This document shows positions 44,301 to 56,900 of a stretch of 64,000 nucleotides of DNA, piece after piece. A model generated the notes under the pieces. The model did not search any database and was not told the origin of the DNA. It was given only the letters and a program-made list of their open reading frames with translations. The position numbers were made by a program, and so were the translations under genes. How positions within the stretch are numbered: the stretch's first letter is position 1; each line of letters begins with the position of its first letter. The DNA is from Hormiphora californensis (taxonomy: Eukaryota; Ctenophora; Tentaculata; Cydippida; Pleurobrachiidae), in contig CM035351.1 in the NCBI GenBank assembly GCA_020137815.1, forward strand, positions 7,747,315-7,811,314, read 5' to 3'.

Positions 44301-45313
44301 GCAGGGACACAGGGAGTGGGTTAGACAGGCTGTAGTCTCTCCAGATGGGAAACTAATTGCATCAGGATCTAACGATCATGTGAGTGTGGATTCATCTGGC
44401 AGGCATCATCAGATTTAGATGAACCTTTTTTTGTAATGTATTGTCTCTTTGATTTACTCAACCCTAAGTTTCCACTCTCTCCCCCAGTCAATAAGAGTGT
44501 GGGAGATAGCAACCAAAGAATGTAAGGTAGAGCTGAGAGAACATGACCACGTGGTTGAGTGTGTGGCGTGGGCTGGGGAGAACTGTACCCCTCACATCAA
44601 TGAGGCTATACAGCAGGAGGTAATTATTGAAAATTATAGATCTTTGATTTCATAAACAATGCCAAACATGTTTTTCCACTTTTCCAAAAACCCTCTTCGT
44701 TTCAGAACCCGCGAGCAGCCAAGTCAGAGGGCCCCTTCCTGATTTCTGGGTCCCGAGATAAAACAATCAAAGTGTACGATATCAGCACTGGCAGTTGTAT
44801 CATATCACTGGTGAGTTTTAGTTTAATTATCTTGTCAATTATATTTGCTGTAAACCTGCGTCCTGCAGATATCGAGACCAACTATGAGTAATATCTGCTG
44901 CTATTCTCCAGCCTAACCAAGTACCCCCCCCCTCCCAGATTGGACATGATAACTGGGTGAGACAGGCCATCTTCCACCCCTCGGGGAAGTTTATTGTTAG
45001 TTGTGCTGATGACAAAACCCTGAGAGTTTGGGACTACAAGAACAGGAGATGTACCAAGACCATCGCAGCACATGAACACTTTGTTACCTGCTTAGGTAAG
45101 TTTCATTAGGCATCTCTTTCTTATCTTCTTACCAGACCGTACCATTGCTGCTTTAGTTTCCACATCATATTTGATATTGTACTAATATTTGATATTGTGC
45201 TAATATTTCCAGTTCACTAACACTATTCTCTGTTTTCAGATTTTCATAGGAACGCTCCGTATGTTATTACCGGTAGTGTGGACCAGCTTTGCAAAGTGTG
45301 GGAGTGCCGTTGA
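34155..45313 (+). CDS. PAFAH1B1: LIS1 / PAFAH1B1, dynein regulator and PAF-acetylhydrolase subunit
   Basis: Cytoplasmic WD40 protein that binds dynein with NudE/NudC and forms the non-catalytic subunit of platelet-activating-factor acetylhydrolase 1B. Nine coding exons: 34155-34186, 42430-42508, 43421-43705, 43904-44072, 44180-44379, 44488-44619, 44706-44810, 44939-45095, 45240-45313. All junctions are GT-AG and in phase, giving exactly 410 aa, the vertebrate length. The N-terminal LisH motif (from [11 protein letters not shown], about residues 1-37) is followed by a coiled coil ([17 protein letters not shown], about 50-80). Seven WD40 repeats (about 95-410) include [21 protein letters not shown] and [11 protein letters not shown], ending KVWECR. 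No frame breaks. Intron 1 is 8.2 kb and filled by mobile elements; the others are 98-912 bp. Confidence 0.97.
35110..39223 (+). pseudogene. LINE ORF2: reverse transcriptase, split by a transposon
   Basis: The frame is open from 35110 (first ATG 35296) to 36588 and resumes at about 37962 to a stop at 39221-39223. The reverse-transcriptase core shows [33 protein letters not shown] and the catalytic box [13 protein letters not shown] (WADD in place of the usual YADD). The second half continues with a thumb-like region ([17 protein letters not shown]) and a C-terminal zinc-knuckle-like CPICTTE and [15 protein letters not shown]. Removing the hAT-like element plus one copy of its 8-bp duplication restores a continuous frame, so the retroelement was probably intact in this part when hit. 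H replaces D in the usual QGDPLSP. It is now a non-functional copy. Confidence 0.9.
36586..37961. mobile_element. palindromic hAT-like element inside the reverse transcriptase
   Basis: A 1376-bp element flanked by the 8-bp duplication CTCTAAAC (36578-36585 and 37962-37969). Termini are TAGGGTGCGTCATTTTGC and its complement. Arms of about 629 bp (36586-37214 and 37333-37961) are near-perfect reverse complements around a 118-bp loop, so the whole element folds back. Each arm contains runs of an 11-13-bp word close to CCCATAGAGG. An 8-bp duplication and TAGGG ends fit the hAT superfamily. It carries no transposase. Confidence 0.93.
39269..39420. repeat. two 76-bp tandem copies in the LINE 3' region
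   Basis: 39269-39344 and 39345-39420 are near-identical copies starting TGCCGGCCCCACTGGCGCCA. They lie after the ORF stop and before the GT array. Confidence 0.9.
39554..39617. repeat. (GT)n microsatellite
   Basis: A GT array with one or two AT interruptions, inside the LINE 3' region. It is the only sizeable GT/CA array in the window. Confidence 0.93.
39817..42429. other. rest of LIS1 intron 1, microsatellite-rich
   Basis: Noncoding intron sequence with GA-rich DNA at 40010-40330, a CT array at 40388-40460, TCTG/TTTG tandem repeats at about 40890-41030 and CT-rich DNA at 41195-41440. No gene within. Confidence 0.7.
42605..43184. mobile_element. MULE-like fold-back element in LIS1 intron 2
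   Basis: A 580-bp element flanked by the 9-bp duplication GAATCCAGC (42596-42604 and 43185-43193). Terminal inverted repeats of about 21 bp start GGTGGGCGGACTCTAGTGCT. The interior is built from the words GGACTCTTTATCTA / GGACTCTATATCTA and their reverse complements, repeated on both strands, around a centre with CCCTAA units. A 9-bp duplication is typical of Mutator-like elements. No coding frame. Confidence 0.88.
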
Positions 45314-46780
45314 GAAAGAGAGAGAAAGACTGTGCCTGCTTCCTCGACGCTCCTCCTCTCTCTCCCTCCTTCTCCATCTTCTTCTCTCTCTTTCTCTGTC
45401 TCTCTCTTCTCTCTCTTTCTCTCCAAGTCGGGTTTTACCATGAATGATACAACAGGGCGCCAGATGTGTTTTGTAGGTTTTGTAAAGAGGCGGGAAAGGG
45501 CCACAGAAGTATGAACTCTCTCTCTCTTCCTGAAGTGTGTTGTGTTGTTTCCCCTAATAATACCAATATGTTGTGTTTTCCTTACAATATGTTTTTTTTC
45601 TGGGATTTTGGCGCTGTATTCTGTTTTTTTTTCAACGATTTCCCCCGAGAGTTTTGTTTCCTAAGAGTTAATGATAAGTTGAGCGTTAATATGAAATGAG
45701 TGTTATCAATCTGCTTCCAAATTTTAGATCAGGACCTGATCATCAGGTATCACGTCCTGTAATAGTTGTCAGTTTCATTCCCTGGGGTGTTCCCCCATTT
45801 TGTAACAATGGTACCCCTCCTACCCCTCGTTATATAATGATGATTTGGTGTGCGTCCCAATTAACTAATTACTTAATGAGTGTGTGCCGAATTACTGGTA
45901 GAGATATATAATATGCATTTGACATTTTTGCAAAACACCAGATTTCGAGTTTTCGTTTGTTTTCTCAATGCCGTACTTGATCCCTTTCCAGCGTGCTAAT
46001 AAATATCAGCCGATACGCGCAAATCAGGTGCGACATTATACGATATGGTTCGGGGTACAATGTGCTGCCTGCAGTAGCAGCTAGCCGCGGCAGGTCCGAT
46101 GCGTGTGGTGAAATGGCACGCTATCCGCACCCCCTCCCGTGCCGCGGCTCTGTCTGGCGTCGCTTTGATTCTCAGATCGGATCGGCGCCGCCAGACAGGC
46201 TCAGATTCGGTTGGCGCCGCCAGATGGCACACAGATGCGGCTAGTGGCTATGAGTTATGACGGGGGTTATGACTCTGCTCTGAATCTATCTCACGTTCCA
46301 TTTTTGTGTGAATTGGGAGGGTGGCACAGTGCACTACTTTTCCCCACCACCGTCCACTACCAGTCACACCTTTTTCATTGCATTTGTGAGTGTTCGGTTG
46401 TCATGGTTCCTAGGGCCTGAGATTTTGTTCTAATAATTGATCGGAGAGGGTTCCGGCTTGTGAATATATTTATGGCCGCCTGAGAATTGGAATTTTAATT
46501 CTATTCAGATTCACTTCAATCACAGCTCTTCTACCACTATAACAGTACCAGGCCCCACAACGTCTGTTCTGGAAAAGAGAGAGAGAGAGAGAGAGGAATG
46601 ATTTGTTTCAATCTTCGTACGTGGTCTACCCAGGGAGAATGAGAGCATTAACCGTACCAGGTTTTGGGGCCGGGGGAGAGCGTGTGTTTCCAACAAACAA
46701 TGATACCCAGCAGCTCCTCCCGTGCAATGTCTCAGGTTACATTGTTCTATCATGACCTAGACTTTCCCTGACTTGAGAAA
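45314..46780. other. LIS1 3' flank to receptor cyclase 5' flank
   Basis: Begins with the LIS1 3' UTR (CT-rich at 45355-45425). It includes a CG-rich segment with two GGCGCCGCCAGA copies at 46186-46225. The cyclase 5' leader should lie at its right end. No other gene seen. Confidence 0.5.
45998..46003 (+). terminator. candidate LIS1 poly(A) signal (AATAAA)
   Basis: The first perfect AATAAA after the LIS1 stop, about 685 nt downstream. Use of an earlier variant signal cannot be excluded. Confidence 0.3.
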
Positions 46781-49700
46781 ATGCAACCCTTATTAGCAGT
46801 CCTTATACTCCTATTTCTCCCTGGTAGGTTATTTTGACCTGTTGTTGTCATGAGTAGAATTATCCTAGTACTAATAGTAGGCATGTCGCCAACTCATATA
46901 TTCCTAGTTCTTACTTCATAGTTTAGATTTGGCCCACAATTATCATATAGGTTTAACTTTTAGAAATTCAGTTAAATCTTGTTGAGTAAGGGGTTACAGG
47001 ATTCATTGACACCTTCATTGTCCAGTTTGTTAATCATTCCCTTCCCTTCTCCAGATCCCTGTCGATCTCATACTGCTGTGATATTGCTAAGTGAAAATGG
47101 TTAGTGAGAGTCCCAGAGAGAAAGCTACCTTGGCGAAATACTTTTTCCTTATTTAGTAATAGTATTTACTTACTCAATAATTATTTACTAACTTGACTAA
47201 TATAACTGGTTCATTTAATAACCCGGCCTCTCTCTCTCTCTCTCTCAGTGGTGTATCCAGAAGCATCAATACCGATGGGTTTTGTATCAAAACTCAAGAC
47301 AGCAGCTGAGACGAGCCATCACAACTTCACCCTCATGATTAGATCTCTATCCTACAAGAATGGGGCCTTATTACGTGATTGTGATATTTCCACCCCAATA
47401 TTCGAACAGGTACACATTGTACTGATGACATGCATGCTGGGTGAAATTCGAGGGACACTCACGATTTATCGTTTTATCGTTATCAAATTTATGTGACATT
47501 TTGGAGGTGCAGCATGTACTTTTTATGCCCTTTATTACCGGGGCCCTCGTTGAAGACCACTAACTAAGTCACCAACTGTTTGGCGGTGCCATGCCCCGAT
47601 TTGGCTCTCAGATGGGGCGCCAGACAGGTCACCAAGGTCTAATATGAATCTAAAATCACATGTATTCCAACAGGAGCACGATAGTTCGTATTACGTGGGT
47701 GCATTGCACTCCCCAGTAGCGGTAGAAATGGCCACCTTCCTCAGAAAACCCTACTTCACCCTAACCTACATAGGGTCTGAGAACACAGTGGGAGGAGAGG
47801 ATACCAACTATCAGCTACCTATCAATCCCCCATATGAAGCCAGTGCAAAGGCGATATTCAGGGTCCTTGTTGAACGGCAATGGGCAAACGCCAAGTATGT
47901 AGTATCTATATAGCAGGAACCGACCGAAACAAGTAAACAACCAATCAGAACTCGTTATTTAGGTCACGTGACTGGTTATCAGCCAATCAGGGACCAGTAT
48001 TTCCTGATCCGGTCGGTTCCTGCTATATAGCAACTGTTGTGCCAGATTAGACAGTTCTGTCCAGGCATCCGTAACCGGTCCGATTCCTTACTCAACAACT
48101 TCCTAATCACAGCTCCTAGTCCCGCTCCATAAAGTCCTACACTAAACCAAAATCCCCAGCAATGCTTCACACCTCACGGACTGCAACCACTTTTCCATTT
48201 TCAGGGTAACTTTATAGTATCAGGGTTACCATGGTACACTAAAGCGTGGGAATACCTAATCAAAGTATACAAGGAGATACAGAAAGATCCACAATACAAA
48301 AACATTCTAAATCTGGGTATGGCAGTTTCTGATCTATTCACAGATCCACATCTCCAGATCCACATCTCCTAGATCCCTATAATGCCAGGATTTCTTATTT
48401 CTAGACATATGGTCTTCATACTCATAAATGATAAACATATCCGTTCATTTCCCTTTTTGGCCTGATTCCAAATATTATTTCCCAATAACCGGGACCTGGG
48501 TTGGGTCTCAGCCAGCTAGCTCAAACTAATACACACTTCAGATGTGAAAGTGAAAACTCTGAACCCTAGTTCAGCTGAACTCAGTAATGACTATTTTGAA
48601 GAATTCGTTGCCAGTGAGAATACAGCCAACATATTCTCATTTATTGGACATGTCTGCGAATTGAGGAGATATGCGTATACAGCATATACTATGGGTAAGG
48701 TCATAGAATCAGTGAGTATGTGACTTTACAATTCTAGCCACCTCTAGGGTGTTATGAAAGTTTTCAGATAAAACCATTATCTGACCCAGGTTGTGATTCT
48801 TACATCAGTATCACCGCTATCATCTATTTCAGGGCTGTTAGGTAAGGGGAAAGTGATCTTCTTTTTGGACATCTATGGGCAGTCTATGTCCCAGGGTAAA
48901 CTGATGGACATTGATTGTTCAAGATGGTTTTCTGGCTGGAATGACTGGGATAAAGATACCATGGAATCTGCCTTGAAGTTTGTCTTTTTCGGAGTCAGTT
49001 ACTGGAAATCAATGAGACATGCCACTACGTGAGTTGCTCTTCAGGAAGCACTAAAACTCAAAATACCTGTGTTGGACTTGAAACCCACGACTGGTTCACT
49101 TCCCAGTTCCCACCAACAGTGCTCTATCGGGTACTACCGACGGGTATGACTTACCAGTTACCATTGACCATTTTTGAAGTGGCCCTGTTTGTGTAACTTC
49201 TAATGTTTTCAGGAGTCGGTTTGAGGGGTTGTTTAACATCACTACCCCACTTGATGAAAGTGGGTTTGAGCTGCTGCTAGCGGACTCTATCCACCTCATT
49301 GCCTCCTACACGGACATCACGGGCCGGGGCGACATCTCTATCGGAGACTGGGCGGAGAACACTAACACAACCCTGTATAGTGGGCCCATTAGGTGGGGTG
49401 AGGCGAGGAAGTCAAGGGACCTCCCTATTGGCATGGTATTTTACCATGGGAACGGAATGGTAAAGACTTGGAACTGGACCAATTGTGCGGAACCTTACTG
49501 TAGTGCTATCACTGACTACGGTGAGATGAACTTGGATCAATCCATTTTGTTAAGTAACCTTCCCCATGCCTTACCCGACCCTCTCTCCCCTCGATCGGGT
49601 TTGAACAAAACAACATTACCCCTCCCACTATAATAACAGTATGTTTCACAAAATATCATCTCAATTCTCACTAGGTGCCAGTATACCCTGGGTAGATGGA

Positions 49701-52700
49701 GAGATTCCTGATCCAGTTTGGTCACCCCCCTCACGCAGAACAGCCCTTGAAGCGTCAGCGGGCGGCTTTGTAATTTTCCTAGTTCTTATCTCTATCAGCG
49801 CATACCTCACCAACAAAGCTTATCAAAAACGAAAATGTCGAAAGTCCCGAAAGCTGGTGTTTCTGGATACCCGTAAATTGAGTTTCAGAAGGCGGAACGA
49901 TTTCAAGAGATGCAGTACTCGTAGCGCTGCTAATGTAAGTCTGGCTGGACGGTATGCAAATGTCAGGAGACTGATAGGAAGTTACAAACACTGTGATGTG
50001 CATGTAAAGGAGATTAGCGATGTCCAGGGGAATATTTCTAAAGATTTGGAGCTGGTAGTGGACCTTGCGAAGAGAGTCTCTGGAGCATGCGAGAATGTAA
50101 ACTTTCTACTGGGGGTGGTTGAAAAGGGTGGAGGGATTGTACAGCTAGTACAACTACACTGTGCTTATGGTAGCCTGTGTGACCTAATTGAAACTAACCC
50201 TCTCAATATCATGGAGAATTTCGAGTACAAAATGCACGTACTGAATGACGTAGCACGTGGTATGAAGCACATGCACACTGTAATGAATCTCCCCCACGGC
50301 TCCCTAAAATCATCCAACTGCCTGGTGGACAGTAAGTGGTGTGTGAAGGTGAGCGATATAGAACCACCCGGTATCAGAGTGTCTTACAAAGAGACAGTAA
50401 ATGATCCGGAGCTGACTGCTGCTGAGAAACTTTGGACGGCTCCCGAGCTGTTAAACGCCAAAAGGAGGTGTACTAAAGCTGAGCTGATGCAGTGTGATGT
50501 ATTCAGTTTCGCACTGGTGGCATGTCATGTACTGCAGTGTAGGCTGCCCTATACCAGTGATCAGGAGGAGGTGTCGTGTATAGATGTGGTGGCAAGAGTG
50601 AAGGGGAACTCTGATCCTCCCTTCAGACCTCAGGTAACTGTTTAGGATAGGGTCTACACAACTAAAACTCTATAAAATGTAAATATGCTTGCCTCCTGGT
50701 TCTACAACTTCTAATAGACCTCTCTCTACACTACCCAGCTGCTAAGGACAGAGTGTAGCGGTGTTGATGATTTGGTAAACTTGGTGACTTCTTGCTGGGA
50801 TCAAAACCCTAAATCTAGACCTGAGTTTGTAGCGATACTGAAGTCCCTGGAACCCTATCTCACCCAGGATATCAGCTTTGGAGATTTTCTCGCCACTCAA
50901 ATGGAGGAATACTCAGAGGGGCTTGACAATAAAGTGAAAGGTAAAGCCTGAACCTATTCCTAGTATTTGCTTATCAAGTTTCCATAATGAACAAACACCT
51001 ATTTTCATATCAGAAATGGAACAAAATCTGATGGGGGAGCAAAGGAACTTCAAAGACCTCCTTCAAAAGATGCTACCCCGCCATATTGTGCACTGTCTAA
51101 TGGCGGAAAGACAACCTCCCTTTGAGACCTCAGAAGTGTCACTGTTTTTTAGTGATATCTACAACTTCCAAAAGATTGCCAACTCCAGAAAGTTCAAAGA
51201 TGACCCCAAACTCATTGTCGACTTTCTGAACAACGTATGTAGATAGCTCAATCGTATCCATTATTTACACAGTTCGTTAGGACGTTAGAGTTCGACATAA
51301 CGTGTGATATTTGGTAACCATAGTGATCGTAACACGTGATATTTCAGTTGTATGATGTACTGGACCACATGGTCGATTGTTTTGGAGATAAACTGTATAA
51401 AGTTGAGACAATCGGAGATTCATATCTTGTTATGTCTGGTCTACCCGTCCGACAAGAGCCCAAGTAAGTACTTTCTTCAAGTTCAACTCTCATTTAGATT
51501 TACACAGTGACCTGGTAGTGTCATAGCAACAGAAACACAACAGAAAATAACCGCTACAATTCCAGTTGTATGCACGGAGGATGTATAGCTACCTTTGCCC
51601 TGTTCGTCCTGAGTCGAGTGAACGAGATGGAGATAGAGGGCTCAAAAGGTCCCCTCCGGGTTCAGATACGAATAGGAATTCACACTGGCAGTCTGGCTGC
51701 CGGTGTGATAGGTACTGGGATCAACCCCCGATACTGCTTGTTCGGGGACACAGTTAACTTCACTTCAAGACTTGAGAGCACTGGGAAGCCCTTTACAATA
51801 CACACCTAGTGAGGCCATGGTGGGGCTGTTGAGGGAGCACAATAATGCATTTAGAGTGGTACCACGGGCCAAGAAGGTGACTCTGAAAAACAGAGGGGAG
51901 CATCAGACATACTTTGTAACAGGTCAGTGAAACCACTACTTGGACCCCAATGGGGAAAAACAGTTGTTGGTTCCCTCATAAACCGAAAATCGTGTGATTA
52001 TTGTGCGACCTCTAACTCGACCAGATATGTATCCCTCCATAGGTATGACAGGTTTTGACTACGAGCTGCCCCCAGAAACAGTTGCACTACAAACAGATAT
52101 GGATGGTTCAGATGTAGAGTCGGTGTTGTCCGGGGCAACGGCTGACAGCTCAGTTTGGACATCCAATACGACCAGGAAGGTCTCACAGTCTCATAGTACA
52201 GAGGAGGATATAGAGACGAGCACTACGGGGACAGCTAGTAACAATAACGAGGTGAAGAAGGAAAGGAAGAAGAAGTTATCAACTGCAGTTGTGAGAATCG
52301 GGATGCACGATATTATCAGGTAATGGTTTCTAAAAAAAGAATACTTTTTGAACTACCGCCTTCACCAGATCTCACTACCGCCTTGACCAGATTCCACTAC
52401 CATCTACCCTACCCAAACATTCACCGACTCTAATCTCAGTGTATCGATGGAGGGTATGATGGAGAGAATGAGAGCACCCCGATCCAACCCAGACGAGTTT
52501 AACCAGGAGCGAACTGCTAGGAGATGTTTCTCAGAACCTTTCAGAGGAAACTTTGTCATGTAAGAATTGGTTTATTTGTCTATTTCATGGGCCCACATTT
52601 CCTTCTTGATTGTTAACTGATACATCACTCCCTGATCCCCCTATCTTTTTCAGGGATGATTCAAGACAGAGGTTGTCAACTCCGTTCCGTAAGGATAGCA

Positions 52701-53383
52701 ACAGCTCACTCTACTACCAGAAGAAGGACAGTAAGGGAGGGAGGATCAGTGATCTGAGGACGATTGAGGAACCTATAACACCAGATGATGTCTTTCCTGA
52801 TGGGATCTCTTCTGCTTCAGATCTAAATGACGCCACATGTTACGATGATATCAGTAAGTTTTTTTGTGTCAGAACATAGAAACCTTATCTATCTTTTTGT
52901 TTGGCCTCGCTGTTTCTAGATTTGTCCTCAACAAGAAATAAACTAATTCCTTCTGTTTCTAGACTTGCCCACAGTAATAAATAAATTAATCCCCCCTCTC
53001 TTGCAGAGTTTGAGGAACTGAACGGAGGAGTACCGCTTTCAACTCTGTACAACCACGAGACGTTTGCATCAAGTTCATCTGACGACAAACTAACAGACAC
53101 AGAGAGACTCTCCGGTAGTATGGGCTCAGCATCCCGAGACCCCCTGACCCTCTACCTGGACACCCCACCCGCCTCAGAGCACTTGAAAGATGAGGACATT
53201 CCCACGCCAACCAACTTGTTTAGGAGGAGCATCAAGAGGAAGGATACCAACACAACCCTAACAGCACCGGCATCCTATGCACTTCACAGTCCTACCGCAA
53301 TGGGGGTGAAGAAGAAGCTGTCGAGAAGTTCCCAGAGTAGCTCACAACCACCAACACCCACCACACCCATACCAACACCCTGA
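46781..53383 (+). CDS. receptor-type guanylate cyclase
   Basis: Single-pass membrane receptor that makes cGMP. Coding exons: 46781-46823, 47055-47099, 47249-47409, 47674-47898, 48205-48316, 48542-48694, 48833-49028, 49213-49520, 49675-50633, 50739-50940, 51014-51234, 51348-51463, 51566-51922, 52043-52319, 52440-52559, 52654-52853, 53007-53383; about 1356 aa. Signal peptide ([15 protein letters not shown]), ligand-binding-type ectodomain (about 20-440), one membrane helix ([14 protein letters not shown], about 442-462), kinase-homology domain without a catalytic Asp ([19 protein letters not shown]), dimerisation helix (about 800-835), cyclase domain (about 845-1035). The metal-binding Asp residues (FFSDI, IGDSYL), guanine-selecting Glu and Cys (VETIGD, RYCLFGD) and the Asn/Arg pair (VNFTSR) are present. 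A 324-aa Ser/Thr-rich tail is unusually long. One +1 frame break near 51795-51803 separates KPFTIH from SEAMVGLL. Closest animal relatives are natriuretic-peptide-receptor-like. Confidence 0.94.
47906..48030. mobile_element. 125-bp MITE in a cyclase intron
   Basis: Perfect 21-bp inverted repeats: CTATATAGCAGGAACCGACC plus G at 47906-47926, mirrored at 48010-48030. It sits 8 bp downstream of the exon end inside the 306-bp intron. No clear target duplication other than possible TA. Confidence 0.85.
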
Positions 53384-53934
<551 letters not shown>

Positions 53935-56900
53935 ATGATTAAGTTATTAATGTAAATACCAAAATCATCCTGCTTACTAGCACTCAAATTCAATCGACCT
54001 GCAAAACCACCTAAGCTCTCAGATACCAGTTCCAACTAATATGATTCTTCCAACTAACATGCCCTCTCTTCATTTCAGAGTCGCCTCCCTGGCGACCCTC
54101 CTGGTACTGGGAGATGTGGTAGGTACACACGAGGAGACAGACACCCCTCTCATGGACTCTGCAGTTGAGGCCGAGGCTGCTGCTGCCGCTGGAGAAGCTG
54201 CCGCCGCTGCCGCTGCTGCTGCTAAGGCGGCCGCCAAGGCAGCTGCCTCTACACCTGTCGTTTTTAAACATAAGAGTAAGTTTATCTACTTCATCTAGTA
54301 TCTACTTCACTACTTCAGCCACACTAGAAACCTTCGCCTAGAGATGTTTATCTCTAACCGTTCCTAACTCCAATCCCCATAGAATCGGATCTAGAGCACT
54401 ACGAATCACCTGCCAAAGCCAGGAAGATCAGTGCAGTGAAAGGATCCAGGATCAAGTTCTCCTTCCTGATCAGGAACGCTTACAACATCAAGTGTGTTAT
54501 CTGGTACAAATACCAGGCTGACAGCAAGGTCAACAGGAGAATCAACCCTGGAGGCAGGCAAGTGTGAAACTATTATTAGAATGCTCTATTATACACGTCT
54601 CTCTATCTGGAAACCTATATATCTATCTCCAAATCTTTCTGATCGAATCCCTAGTTATAGTAGCATAGTGCTCACACATATCCCCCACACACAGGTTCAG
54701 TATCTGGTCCTACAAGTCCAAGAGTGTCTACTCTCTCCAAATCGAAGATGTCAAGGCTGATGATGCCGGGTACTACCGAGCTCTTATCATGTACAACAAC
54801 GGCATGAGCAAGACTGATCTGTACTATAAACTGACTGTCACCGACAAGCCTAGTAAGTTGGGGACGGTATGTCTATTTGGATTTAATGCTACTGATAATG
54901 AAAATATCCATCATCAAATCCACGGGAATTTTTAGTTTTCAATTTTCAAAAACCCAGCACTAACCACCCTTTTCCCCCAGAGGACAATCTGAATAAGTTG
55001 CAGCTGCGTGGTTCAGACATTGTGTTCCGTACCAACAAGCCCAGTGGGTCCTCAGTAACCTGGTACAGGGTGAGCGGTAACAACCGAATCAAGATCACCG
55101 AGGAGAACGGACCCTAAATACTTCATCCTGGAGAACAACCAGAAGCTGGTGGTGGCTGATGTTGGACCTGAGGATATCGGAGAGTACATGGCCCTTATCA
55201 AGAAGGACAACAAGGTCCTAACCAGAGTCTACTTCAAGGCTACCAAGCTGGATTACCACAGGAGACCTACCATTGTCAAGGCCAAGGAGTATTATACCGT
55301 CAAACTGAGTTTCAACCTACCCAGGACTGCCATCTCAAAGCTGAAGGGTGTCTCGTGGTATCACACCAGGCCCTTCCTACAGATCAGGTATGAGTAACTT
55401 TAAATTTAATGCTTAATTTACAACTTACTAAAGATATACATTTTCAAAAATTTAGAAGTTATTAATTCAACTTAACATTCCACATTTTCAGTGCATCCAA
55501 GGGAAAGTACCCCAAATACCAGTTCGAGAATAGTAAGATGACCCTGGTGATAAACAAGCTGGATGTATCCGATGAGGGATACTACGTTGCTGTCATTGAG
55601 TTCGCCAACTACAAGACAGAGGCTCTCTTCCTGATAAAGGTTGAGAAGCTCCCAGTGAAACCCCTTGTACCCAAGAAGCTCCAGATCATCTGGGGTCAGG
55701 GTGCTGTGTTCAGTTTCCGGGTTCCCAAGGGTGTGGTTGTGTCCAAGGTCGATTGGACCTACTACTCCAAGGTAGGAGGTGCCTCCAAGGTCATCAAGAA
55801 CAACAAGAGGATCACCTTTGAGATGGATAAACCTGATTACTTCCCTGAAAATCTCCTGGTGTACTGAGAAGGACATAGGTTTCTACAAGGCAGTAGGTTA
55901 CTACAGACGCTAACGAGGAACTCCCTGTTCTGTTCCATCTGGATGTGCAGGGTGAGCCCCCCATGGTGAAACCCGAGGTGGTGGTGTCCCATCTGGGAGA
56001 CAAGGTTACCATGGGAATCTCCTTCAAGAATGCCAGGAAGATCAAGAGTATTGAATGGTTCCATATCAACCCTGTCAGGAAACTGACTCCTAGCAAGAGG
56101 GTCGGTGTTTACCAAATCTAAAGACGGTATGAAGAGGACTGTTCTGATCAAGGATATTGAGGCTAAGGATGCTGGGTTCTACGAGGCCATTATCACTCTT
56201 GAGGATGGATATAAAACTCGGGCTAGGTTCCTGATCAAGGTCAAGGGAGACGAGGCACATGTCCGTAAGTTATATTCCTAACATCATCAAATCATCAAAC
56301 CTTAGCTTGGTGTAGTTAATTTAATGATTTACAACAAACATTAGCTGGTTCTGATCTTTAGATCTTTAGATTAATGAATGTATTTGACCCTACTTCCCTC
56401 CTTTCCTTCAGTGCTCCAGAGCCCCGCTGCTACTTTCACTGCCACTGGTATCCCCAATGGAAAGGCTGGTACAGCTGATAAACCTGTGAAGGCCCAGAAC
56501 CAGGTTGGACAGACCGTCATCCTCGCTGGTTATCTGGCTAACGTGCAGGTGGAGGTAGTTAACTGGTACCGTGTTGTCGGAAAGAAGAGGCAGCAACTCT
56601 CCCCTGGAAAGAGGTACAATCCCAACCATAGCTACACTTTTCATTTTCTAGCCATAGTTTGATCCCCATTTGATCTTCTAAAACTTTTCTTGCAACACCC
56701 ATCAAGTCTTCACCCGGTGTCCTTGTTGATCCATTCTCTAATAACGTATCCTACTAGGTACGAGATTGTCAAGAAGGGAGACTATGTGTTCCTTGTGATC
56801 AAAGAAGTCACCAAAGCTGACCGAGGACAGTACGTTCTGGTTGTCAAAACAAAGAAGGGAAAGAGCTTCGTCGCTTACTACATTATCAAGATCCTCGGAA

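Noticed and set aside
51566-51809. Early stop in the cyclase domain as a natural truncation
   Set aside because: The conserved C-terminal cyclase residues and later exons continue in the +1 frame with good splice sites, so a single-base error is more likely.
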